From positions 397,238 to 461,237 of the forward strand of contig NZ_BMHY01000005.1 of the NCBI RefSeq assembly GCF_014641555.1: DNA of 64,000 nucleotides, read 5' to 3'. The position numbers and the translations under genes were made by a program. The notes beneath the pieces were generated by a model. That model saw nothing but the letters and a program-made list of their open reading frames with translations, searched no databases and was not told the DNA's origin. Positions 1 through 7,800 of this stretch are shown here, in pieces (the first letter of the stretch is position 1; the number at the start of each line of letters is the position of its first letter). This DNA is from Paenibacillus radicis (ex Gao et al. 2016). GTDB taxonomy: Bacteria; Bacillota; Bacilli; Paenibacillales; Paenibacillaceae.

Positions 1-228
1 ACGGCTCGTGCCTTGGAGAAGTTCAAGGGACTGCAGCCTGTTCAATCTTCCGCCGGACTGGAGGTCTACAACGACCGGAACAACATCGCTCCATATGCGG
101 AGCTGAGTCTGGCAGGCTTGGCGGAGGCGGGTCTGGTCAATGGCTCGGGAGATAAGCTTAATCCAAGAGGACTGACTACACGGGCAGAAGCTGCCGTGTT
201 CTTGTACCGGATTTATAATCAATACTGA
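1..228 (+). CDS. SLH-domain protein, C-terminal fragment
   Basis: The frame is open from base 1 to the stop at 226-228, so the start lies outside the window. The visible 75 residues hold the end of one S-layer homology motif and most of another (IAPYAELSLAGLAEAGLV, then a TTRAEAAVFLYRI ending). SLH domains anchor exported proteins to pyruvylated secondary cell-wall polymer, and in Paenibacillus they are often C-terminal, as here. The function of the missing N-terminal part cannot be told. A strong terminator follows 22 bases after the stop, so this is the last gene of its unit. Confidence 0.85.
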   Translation, partial: TARALEKFKGLQPVQSSAGLEVYNDRNNIAPYAELSLAGLAEAGLVNGSGDKLNPRGLTTRAEAAVFLYRIYNQY

Positions 229-250
229 GCGGCTATCAAATAAATAGAAG

Positions 251-288
251 GCAGACCTGTCCGATGCTTGGGCAGGTCTGCTTTGATT
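251..288 (+). terminator. Rho-independent terminator of the SLH gene
   Basis: A 12-bp stem (GCAGACCTGTCC / GGGCAGGTCTGC, one G-T pair) with a 7-nt loop is followed by a T-rich tail. A very similar hairpin recurs at 4577-4603. Confidence 0.8.
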
Positions 289-322
289 TAATATGAAGCT
301 TCTGTGTGGAAAAATTCTTATA

Positions 323-366
323 AAAAAGCGCCGGCTCATGATGTTATCATGAGACCGGCGCTTTTT
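323..366. terminator. Bidirectional terminator
   Basis: A long stem-loop with A-rich and T-rich flanks (AAAAAGCGCCGG ... CCGGCGCTTTTT) works on either strand. It ends the minus-strand hydrolase gene that stops at 407. Confidence 0.8.
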
Positions 367-406
367 CGATCGTTCTAGACCTGCTCGTCCCATTTGACAC
401 TGCGTG

Positions 407-1300
407 TCAATTGCGGCGAGCCGTCCGCTCTATGCCATCAGCGGTTATTTCGTACAGTTGGTGCGGCAGGTCATGTCCCATGCCTTCAATCAACATGAAC
501 TCGGCACCCGGGATAGCAGAAGCTGTGTCCTCGCCGCACGCCGGAACGAACAGGGGATCATCGGACCCATGAATGACAAGTGCTGGCACTTTAATGGTCG
601 CCAGCCGCGGACGGCGGTCACCGGAGACAGCGATCGCAGCAATTTGTCGTCCGACACTGCCAGGATCGTAGGCTCGCTGAACTTCTTCTAGAATAAGTGC
701 GCGATAAGCATCCTCTTCAAAAGGATAGCCGGTACCGGCGATGCGTTTGGCAAAAGAGATGCTGTGCGCCAAAAATCCAGCCTCATCCTCGAAGGGATTC
801 GGTGCCGGTGTAGTCATCAGCGCCATGACTTCCTGGGAAGCTTGAGGAAGAGCTGGATTACCCGAGCTGGACATAATGGAGGTGAGGGACAACACCCGTT
901 CAGGGTACCCGCTGGCTGCAACCTGGGCAATCATTCCGCCCATCGACCTGCCAACGAAATGTGCCCGGTCAATTGAAAGGGCGTCAAGCAGTCCGATAGC
1001 GTCTTTTGCCATGTCATCAAGAGTGTAAGGAATGTCCGGACGCTTTCCTGACATGAGAGCAGCTGCCAGTGCTTCAAAATCCAGCGCCGGATAATGGCTG
1101 AAATGCGTCGAGCAGCCTACGTCTCGATTGTCAAAGCGAATGACGCGAAAGCCGCGCGCTGCTAACAGCTCACAAAACGGAACTGTCCAGCGAATCATCT
1201 GGGTGCCAAGACCGGCTATCAGAATAATAGCCTCATCATTTTCGTTGCCAAAGCTGTCATAGGCCAATTCAACACCGTTAACTTTTAGAATGCTCATCAT
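407..1300 (-). CDS. Alpha/beta-fold hydrolase
   Basis: A 297-residue alpha/beta hydrolase. Visible marks are the oxyanion-region LIAGLG near residue 30, the nucleophile elbow GRSMGG with Ser near 119, an acid in HGSDDP and a catalytic His in GMGHD near the C-terminus. The RFDNRDVGCS motif is typical of soluble esterases and haloalkane-dehalogenase-like enzymes. The start is the ATG at 1300 (or 1297), because AGGAG lies 6 bases upstream; the frame itself opens at a TTG 24 bases earlier. The substrate is unknown. It is followed by a bidirectional terminator and preceded by the DUF2239 gene on the same strand, about 80 bases away. Confidence 0.85.
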   Translation of the reverse strand: MMSILKVNGVELAYDSFGNENDEAIILIAGLGTQMIRWTVPFCELLAARGFRVIRFDNRDVGCSTHFSHYPALDFEALAAALMSGKRPDIPYTLDDMAKDAIGLLDALSIDRAHFVGRSMGGMIAQVAASGYPERVLSLTSIMSSSGNPALPQASQEVMALMTTPAPNPFEDEAGFLAHSISFAKRIAGTGYPFEEDAYRALILEEVQRAYDPGSVGRQIAAIAVSGDRRPRLATIKVPALVIHGSDDPLFVPACGEDTASAIPGAEFMLIEGMGHDLPHQLYEITADGIERTARRN

Positions 1301-1380
1301 TATGTTCTCCTCTAAATTCATCAATTTGATTTACCTATCGCAATTCCTTGTTAATTCTTTATGCCCGCATATGCTTTCAT

Positions 1381-1983
1381 TCATAAGTTCTCTTCAGGAA
1401 ATGCATGGGCAGCTAATTTTTTGACATGGTTTCTGATATCAGGTGCCCAGTCATCGATAAAGTGATAAAAACGATCCAAATCACCAGCATACAGTGCCCG
1501 CAGAGCTTCTTCGTATTGATGGAAGTCCCCGGCGACAGCTGTCATAAAGGTATAGGCTGCTTCTTGAGACGCCCGAATTGTGCTTTGTTGTTCTCCAGCA
1601 TGACGAGCCTCATCAATGAGTTTTCTTAAGGTGACCGATGCCCCTCCAGGCTGACTCTTGAGCCATTCCCAGTGCCGAGGCAATAACGTTACCTCACCGG
1701 ACACAACGCCCAGCTTGGGTCGGCCGACCCGTCGCGCAGGCTGGTGATTCTCTTCCGTACCGGCGGAGTCGCCAAGCTGATCCTCTAGCCGTTGGAGCAC
1801 ATCATCTGTATTCCCGCGGAGATCAACATCGATTGGCTTCCCTGTGGAATCATCAAATATAAGTAGTTGTGTGAGGTCTCTATCATTCAGAGCATCCTTC
1901 ACTGTGATCACAACGTGCTGTAAAGAACCATTAGCGACGACTTTTACACCCGAAAATGCCGTGCAGTATAGGGTATTCCCCAA
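1381..1983 (-). CDS. DUF2239 family protein
   Basis: A 200-residue cytoplasmic protein recognised as DUF2239 by the central block GRPKLGVVSGEVTLLPRHW followed by W-(8)-GGASVTLRKLIDEAR. This block is helical and basic and may bind nucleic acid, but no function is established. The start is a TTG with GAGAGGTGG 7 bases upstream. A two-site inverted-repeat operator lies just upstream (2015-2056), so the gene is probably controlled by a dedicated repressor that is not encoded nearby. Confidence 0.75.
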   Translation of the reverse strand: MGNTLYCTAFSGVKVVANGSLQHVVITVKDALNDRDLTQLLIFDDSTGKPIDVDLRGNTDDVLQRLEDQLGDSAGTEENHQPARRVGRPKLGVVSGEVTLLPRHWEWLKSQPGGASVTLRKLIDEARHAGEQQSTIRASQEAAYTFMTAVAGDFHQYEEALRALYAGDLDRFYHFIDDWAPDIRNHVKKLAAHAFPEENL

Positions 1984-2014
1984 ATGCTGACCACCTCTCT
2001 GATTACTTCGCTAA

Positions 2015-2056
2015 TTATACCCGGATAAAATTAAATAATCAATATTACCCGGGTAA
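2015..2056. promoter_or_regulatory. Paired TACCCGG operator-like sites
   Basis: Two related sites share the core TACCCGGRTAA: TATACCCGGATAA (from 2016) and the perfect palindrome TTACCCGGGTAA (2045-2056), with cores 28 bp apart. They sit between the start of the minus-strand DUF2239 gene and the pfeT-like promoter. The binding regulator is unknown. A related string (AATATTACCCGG) recurs at about 14606. Confidence 0.45.
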
Positions 2057-2091
2057 AATATAATTTTACCATTCATTATTAAAATTTAGGC

Positions 2092-2128
2092 TTTATTTTT
2101 ACTAATACTCAGATTATAATTATTATCG
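2092..2128 (+). promoter_or_regulatory. Promoter with PerR-box-like operator
   Basis: TATAAT at 2115-2120 is a perfect -10; the -35 (TTTATT, 2092-2097, 17-bp spacer) is weak. The -10 lies inside TTATAAT-T-ATTATCG (2114-2128), which matches the Bacillus PerR box (TTATAAT-N-ATTATAA) at 13 of 15 positions. B. subtilis pfeT is known to be PerR-repressed, which agrees with the gene downstream. Confidence 0.55.
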
Positions 2129-2165
2129 TAAAGTTGTCTAAAGGAAAAATAATTGAATGAAGGAA

Positions 2166-2186
2166 AAACGAGAATCATTCTCGTTT
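2166..2186. promoter_or_regulatory. Fur-family 10-1-10 inverted repeat
   Basis: AAACGAGAAT-C-ATTCTCGTTT is a perfect 10-1-10 palindrome. Its inner 7-1-7 (CGAGAAT-C-ATTCTCG) resembles the Fur/Zur/PerR architecture TGATAAT-N-ATTATCA. It lies in the leader of the metal ATPase gene, downstream of the PerR-like box. Which Fur-family member binds cannot be decided from sequence. Confidence 0.5.
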
Positions 2187-2218
2187 CACATGCTGCTCCT
2201 TAACAGGAGCAGCATGTG
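2187..2218 (+). promoter_or_regulatory. Perfect leader hairpin
   Basis: A perfect 14-bp stem (CACATGCTGCTCCT / AGGAGCAGCATGTG) with a TAAC loop begins directly after the Fur-like palindrome. It is followed by CTGTTTT, a poor T-tract, so it could be a weak terminator/attenuator or an RNA-stabilising element. Confidence 0.5.
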
Positions 2219-2272
2219 CTGTTTTAAGGGATCTAATAATGGTATTCATTTTCATGAGGAGGATTGGAAATT

Positions 2273-4237
2273 ATGAACCCAGCTTTTCATACAGCAGAAG
2301 GCTGCACCACACAACAGGATATTAAACGTTCCACAACAAAAGACAAAGAAAGAAGACAATGGTTAGACCGCTACGGAGAAGGTCTAGCCGCTTTAGCAAG
2401 CGGAGTGTTTATTGCGGTTGCTTGGCAGCTAGGGACTGTATCTCATCAATGGTCGGTCATTTTCTACTTGATCGCTTTCGCTGTGGGCGGATTCGTAAAG
2501 GCTAAAGAAGGTCTGCACACTTTGATCGCGGAGCGTGATCTGGATGTTAATTTGCTGATGCTTGTAGCAGCTATTGGTGCAGCCAGCATCGGCTATTGGA
2601 CAGAAGGCGCGCTGCTTATTTTTATTTTCTCGCTTAGCGGAGCTTTAGAGACCTATACGATGGATCGGAGCAGCCGTGATATATCTTCATTGATGGATTT
2701 GAAGCCGGAGACCGGCGTTCTGTTCAAAGACGGCGCAGAGACGATTGTACCCATTGAAGCTTTGACGGTTGGCGATATCGTATTGGTCAAACCCGGGGAA
2801 CGGATACCAGCTGATGGCGTTGTACGTGAAGGATCATCCTCCGTTAACCAGTCTTCCATTACAGGCGAATCCATTCCGGTAGACAAAGGTGCAGGCGATG
2901 AAGTGTTTGCTGGAACACTAAATGATCAAGGCGCGTTGTTCATCGAAGTAACGCAATTAAGTGAATCCACACTGTTTTCCAAAATTATTCGTCTTGTGCA
3001 GGAAGCGCAAAGCGAGAAGCCTGGATCGCAGCTGTTTATGGAGCGATTTGAGCGCATCTATGCAAGATCCATCATTTTGATCTCCGCTCTGTTGATCGTT
3101 GTGCCGCCTCTATTCTTCCATTCGTCATGGGAGCAAACCTTTTATAAAGCGATGGTGTTCCTGGTTGTCGCATCTCCATGTGCGCTGGTCGCCTCTATTA
3201 TGCCTGCCATGCTGTCGGCCATATCCAACAGTGCAAGAAAGGGGCTTCTTTTTAAAGGGGGAGCGCATCTTGAAAATCTCGCATCGGTCAAAGCGATCGC
3301 ATTTGATAAGACGGGTACGCTGACCATAGGAAAGCCTATTGTCACGGATATCCTTTCATTTCAAGGGTATGATGAATCGGAAGTGCTGCAAATTGCCGCA
3401 TCTCTGGAAAGCCTGTCCGGGCATCCGTTAGCGAAAGCTATCGTACTGGAAGCCCAGGCAAAAGGGGCAGCGATTGAGCGCCCGTCTGATTTTCGTACCC
3501 TTACGGGATGGGGGATACAAGCGCAGTGGAAGGGAGAGCTGTGGAAAATAGGCAAGCCTGCTTTTCTGGATGAGCAGTTTCGAACGGAGCCGTTATCAGA
3601 AGCAATTGACAGATTGGAACGTAAGGGGAAGACCGTAACCGTGCTGCATAATTCGCAGGGGGCTGCCGGTGTAATCGCCTTAGGCGATGCTATCCGTCCC
3701 GAGGCCAGGTATGCGGTCGCCATGCTTAAAAAGTCAGGCGTTCAAGTTGCGATGTTAACCGGCGATCAGACACAGACCGCACATGCCATTGCGAAAGAAT
3801 TGGGGATTGAATTGGTGTATGCCAATTTATTGCCCGAAGAGAAGGTTAGCCGGATCAAGGAACTGAAGCAAAGCTTTGGTACAATTGCTATGGTTGGTGA
3901 TGGCGTTAATGATGCTCCTGCTCTCGCAACCGCTACGGTAGGGATTGCCATGGGGGTGGCGGGAAGCGATGCCGCGCTTGAAACAGCCGATCTCGTGTTA
4001 ATGAATGATGATATAGGAAGAATTGCTCAAGCCATTGAGCTTGGAAAACGAACAAAAGCGATCATCAAGCAAAATATTATTTTTGCTATGATCGTTATTA
4101 TCCTTTTAATAGGGGCCAATTTTATTCAGGGCATAGCTCTTCCATTAGGGGTGGTTGGACACGAAGGCAGTACCATTCTGGTTATCCTTAACGGATTGAG
4201 ATTATTGCATCAGCGTGACAGTGTGACAGCAGTTTAA
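2273..4237 (+). CDS. pfeT: P1B4-type metal-efflux ATPase (PfeT-like)
   Basis: A 654-residue P-type ATPase of the inner membrane that pumps a divalent metal out using ATP. It has the actuator motif TGES (about 197-200), the phosphorylation motif DKTGT (about 345), the hinge GDGVNDAPAL and the metal-site motif SPC (about 301-303) in place of CPC. The last helix carries HEGST (about 630-634). SPC plus HEG(G/S)T marks the P1B4 class, which includes the Fe(II) exporter PfeT and the Co exporter CoaT. No N-terminal heavy-metal-binding domain is present. The ATG at 2273 is chosen because GAGGAGG lies 10 bases upstream; a TTG at 2264 is too close. The PerR- and Fur-like boxes favour Fe(II) efflux, but Zn or Co remain possible. 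Confidence 0.85.
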   Translation: MNPAFHTAEGCTTQQDIKRSTTKDKERRQWLDRYGEGLAALASGVFIAVAWQLGTVSHQWSVIFYLIAFAVGGFVKAKEGLHTLIAERDLDVNLLMLVAAIGAASIGYWTEGALLIFIFSLSGALETYTMDRSSRDISSLMDLKPETGVLFKDGAETIVPIEALTVGDIVLVKPGERIPADGVVREGSSSVNQSSITGESIPVDKGAGDEVFAGTLNDQGALFIEVTQLSESTLFSKIIRLVQEAQSEKPGSQLFMERFERIYARSIILISALLIVVPPLFFHSSWEQTFYKAMVFLVVASPCALVASIMPAMLSAISNSARKGLLFKGGAHLENLASVKAIAFDKTGTLTIGKPIVTDILSFQGYDESEVLQIAASLESLSGHPLAKAIVLEAQAKGAAIERPSDFRTLTGWGIQAQWKGELWKIGKPAFLDEQFRTEPLSEAIDRLERKGKTVTVLHNSQGAAGVIALGDAIRPEARYAVAMLKKSGVQVAMLTGDQTQTAHAIAKELGIELVYANLLPEEKVSRIKELKQSFGTIAMVGDGVNDAPALATATVGIAMGVAGSDAALETADLVLMNDDIGRIAQAIELGKRTKAIIKQNIIFAMIVIILLIGANFIQGIALPLGVVGHEGSTILVILNGLRLLHQRDSVTAV

Positions 4238-4265
4238 TGGAGTATCCATAGTTCTATTTGTTAAG

Positions 4266-4322
4266 CAAGCATCCAACAGCCCTATCCAGATATCAAGGCA
4301 GGGCGATTGGATGCTTTTTTTT
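4266..4322 (+). terminator. Terminator of the metal ATPase gene
   Basis: Stem arms AAGCATCCAA...CCCT and AGGG...TTGGATGCTT enclose the hairpin and a run of eight T follows. Confidence 0.8.
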
Positions 4323-4333
4323 GTGTTCAGATA

Positions 4334-4378
4334 TTGATTATTCGCAGAAATCAGTTACAATGATGACAATGATTATCG
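4334..4378 (+). promoter_or_regulatory. Promoter with Fur box
   Basis: TTGATT (4334-4339), a 16-bp spacer and TACAAT (4356-4361) form a promoter. Just downstream, TGACAAT-G-ATTATCG (4364-4378) matches the Bacillus Fur box TGATAAT-N-ATTATCA at 13 of 15 positions, placed to block transcription initiation. Confidence 0.65.
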
Positions 4379-4412
4379 TTGTTAAAACTGATTGACGGAG
4401 AGGTTTTTGAAG

Positions 4413-4541
4413 ATGAATGTTTTGTTTCCACTAACGACATTAATTCTGATTGGTCTTGGAGCATTCTGTCTGTTTATCTCCATGGACAATAATAGAAGAA
4501 GCATTCTAAAAAGAACAAATCACATTGACAATCATAAGTGA
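4413..4541 (+). CDS. 42-residue single-span membrane peptide
   Basis: A short frame with ATG at 4413 and a GGAGAGG ribosome site 11-13 bases upstream. The product has one hydrophobic segment (about residues 4-23, LFPLTTLILIGLGAFCLFIS), then a basic, Asn/His-containing tail with RR, KR and two His. It has its own promoter with a Fur-like box and a terminator, so it is a complete transcription unit directly behind the metal ATPase gene. I do not recognise the family. A link to iron or metal handling, perhaps as a small partner of the efflux pump, is inference from position and operator only. Confidence 0.55.
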   Translation: MNVLFPLTTLILIGLGAFCLFISMDNNRRSILKRTNHIDNHK

Positions 4542-4576
4542 GTTCTTGTGGTTACCAGATACTCGGCATAAACGAC

Positions 4577-4612
4577 AGACCTGTCCCATACTTGGGCAGG
4601 TCTTTTTATTTT
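4577..4612 (+). terminator. Terminator of the small membrane peptide gene
   Basis: AGACCTGTCC / GGGCAGGTCT stem and TTTTTATTTTT tail. It is nearly identical to the terminator at 251-281. Confidence 0.8.
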
Positions 4613-4668
4613 TCTATCTTTTAAAGATACGGCTATTATACTTTTTGTATTTTTTTGTAGAAATAAAG

Positions 4669-4706
4669 CTGCGGTTTACGGCTATTTTACCGCTATTTAA
4701 CCGCAG
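4669..4706 (+). repeat. Leader inverted repeat before the giant SLH gene
   Basis: CTGCGGTT / AACCGCAG arms (4669-4676 and 4699-4706) enclose a smaller CGG / CCG hairpin. It lies 125 bases upstream of the SLH protein start and may be a leader structure; nothing identifies it as a known riboswitch. Apart from this, the stretch 4613-4830 shows no gene. Confidence 0.35.
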
Positions 4707-4830
4707 GGATTTAAAATTTTAATCAAATGATTTTCAGTAACGGCGGTTTGAACCCAATGATACGATCCTTCTTGGCAAAGATACGTATCCGGCAGGCAAG
4801 TCTGAAAAATCTTGAATAGAAGGAAGTGCT

Positions 4831-7800
4831 ATGTTGAAAAAATCCGTAAAGCGGTTCATCGTTGTTGTATTAGCGGGCTTATGTTTATTCCAGTCATCGG
4901 GACTGGCTCTTGCGAAGGTTCCTTCGGACATCGCAAATAGCTGGGCGAAGGAGACGATCCTTTCATGGATTGAGAGAGGACTGGTCAACGGGTATGAGGA
5001 TGGCAGCTTTAAGCCGAATAAGACGATCACCCGGGCAGAGATCGTCGCTCTCATTAATCGCGCCTTCGAAATTAAAGGCGGTTTGGCGTCAAAGTTCACG
5101 GATGTCCGAACGAATGACTGGTTTTATCAAGACGTCGCAGCAGCGGCGGCAGCAGGTTATCTGTCGGGATACCAAGACGGAACCTTTAAGCCGAAAGCGG
5201 CAGTTAGCCGCCAAGAGCTGGCGGTCATTACGGCGAAGTTGTTAAAGCTTAAGGCTTCGGACTCTTATCTTAACTTCAAGGATACGAAGAACAGCCCGGA
5301 ATGGAGCAAAGGTGCAATCGGTGCGGTTATCGACGCGAAGGTGATGGGCGGTTTTCCAGACGGGACGTTCCAGCCGCTGAAGTCCGCAACCCGCGCGGAA
5401 GTGATCGTTATTTTGGACAAAGCGCTCAAGCTGAAAGAGAAAGACGTTCCTGTTTCGGCTTATGATAAGCCGGGGACCTATGGTCCGGCAGAGGGGATAC
5501 AAGTGATCGACGGGAATGTGGTCATTGGGGTCGCGGGAGTTACGCTGCGCAATCTCACAATCAAGGGGGATTTGCTGCTGGGAGCCGGGATCGGCGAAGG
5601 GGACGTTTTCCTTCAAGGCGTGACCGTAGCCGGCACGACGAACATAGAGGGCGGGGGCGCGAACAGCGTCCATTTTGAGAATTCGGTATTGGCGAACGTA
5701 ATCGTAGATAAGAAGAACGGAGGCATTCGCATCGTTGTAGAGGATGGTGCGACGACGATCCGGGAGATCGAGCTGCGATCCGCCGCGAAGGTGGAATATA
5801 AGGGTGCCAAGGGCAGCGGTATTAAGACGGTTACACTCTCGAAACTGCTGCCTGCTGGCAGTGAAGTTGTTCTGACAGGAGCATTCGAGACAATCGATAT
5901 TTTATCGCAAAGCATTCGCATTTCGATTCCGGAAGGTTCGGTCAAACAATTGAATGTTGCGCCAACGGCTGCCAATACGAATTTAACGCTTGGCAAGGAC
6001 GCAAGCATCGTTGATTTGGTGCTGGACGCGCTCACGAAAGTCGTGGGGCAAGGCAAAATCGCCAATGCAGCAATTAATGCGGATGGAACATCATTGGAAA
6101 ATAAGCCAGCAGCTTTGAAAATCAAAGACGGGATCGTGGCGACCGTAGGAGGAGAACTGATTGGCTCCGCCCCGACGTCAGGCCCGGCCGGTCCTGCTGG
6201 GCCTACTGGTCCAACTGGACCGGTCACGACGCCGCCAACTGCGGAAGAAGTCGCGGCAACGACTGCCGTCGTGTCGGCGGAGGCCTCTGCTAATGGACTG
6301 GCTGGCGACGGAACCGACACGCAAGCAGCCATCGATGCAGCTCAATCGAAGCAAGCTGCGGCATCGGTGTTGGTGACAGCTTTGCCTGGTGGCTCGGTGA
6401 AGACAGCATTGGCAGCCAGACTGGCGTCCGTACAGGCTAAAATCGACGATGCGCAATCCGATCTGGATGCTGTTATCACGGCTGCGGCTTCAGTGACGGC
6501 AGCCGAGACGGCAGCTGGCGGACTTGCAGGCGACGGCACTGACGAGCAAGAGGCTATCGATGCGGCGCAAGCGAAGCAGAGTGCGGCATCGGTGCTGGTG
6601 ACGGCGTTGCCAAGCAGCACGGCGAAGACGGAGTTGGTGGCGAGATTGACCGCCGTACAAGCTGTCATCAACGATGCGCAGTCCGATCTGACTGCCGTTA
6701 CTGCGGCAACGGCTTCGGCAGCAGCTGCTGAGACGGCGGCTAACGGTTTGCTGGGAGACGGAAGCGATACACAAGGTGCTGTCGATGCGGCGCAAGTGAA
6801 GCAGAGTGCGGCATCAGGCTTGGTGGCGGCTTTGCCTGGCAGCACAGCGAAGATGGCGTTGGAAGCGAGACTGGCTGCGGTACAAGATGTCATCGATGAT
6901 GCACAGGAAGCCGTGGATGCGGTACATACGGCAGCTGAATCAGTTGCCGCCGCTGAGACTGCGGCAGACGAACTGATTGGAGACGGAACGGATACGCAAA
7001 CCGCGATTGATGAGGTGCAGACGAAACAGGATACGGCAACGGGATTGGTCTCCGCCTTGCCGGACAGCACGGTGAAGACGGCACTGGAAACGAGACTGGC
7101 AGCGGTGCAATCGGCCATTGATAGTGCCCAGAATGCCGGGGATGCTGTTATCGCGGCTTCGGCTTCGGTGACGGCTGCCGAGACGACAGCAGGCGGACTT
7201 GCAGATGACGGCACCGACGAGCAAGAGGCCATCGATGCGGCTCAATCCGAGCAAGCTGCGGCATCAGGCTTAGTGACAGCTTTGCCAAGCAGCGCGGTGA
7301 AGACGGCATTAGCCGCTAGAATAGCCGCGGTGCAGGCGACGATTAACGATGCGCAGTCCAAGCTGGATGCCGTCGCTGCGGCAACAGCTTCGGTAGCGGC
7401 TGCTGAGACGGCGGCTAACAGTTTGCTGGGAGACGGAAGCGATACACAAGGCACTGTCGATGCAGCGCAAACGAAGCAGAGTACGGCTGCAGGTTTGGTG
7501 ACGGCACTGCCAAGCAGCACGGCGCAGACGGCATTAGCCGTTAGAATAGCTGCGGTACAAGACATCATCGACGATGCGCAGGATGTCGTGAATATGGTAG
7601 CTGCGGCAACGGCATCGGTGGCCGCCGCGGAGACGGCGGCAGGCGGATTGGCGGGCAACGGATCGGATACGCAAAGCGGGATTGACGCGGTGCAGACGAA
7701 GCAGAGTGCGGCATCAACCTTGGTAACAGCACTGCTGGATAGTACGGCGAAAACGGCATTAGCCATTAGAATAGCCGCGGTACAAGCGACGATTAACGAT

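Noticed and set aside
4740..4830. Possible riboswitch before the giant SLH gene
   Set aside because: Some paired segments exist, but they match no riboswitch consensus that I know, and no terminator or ribosome-site switch is visible.
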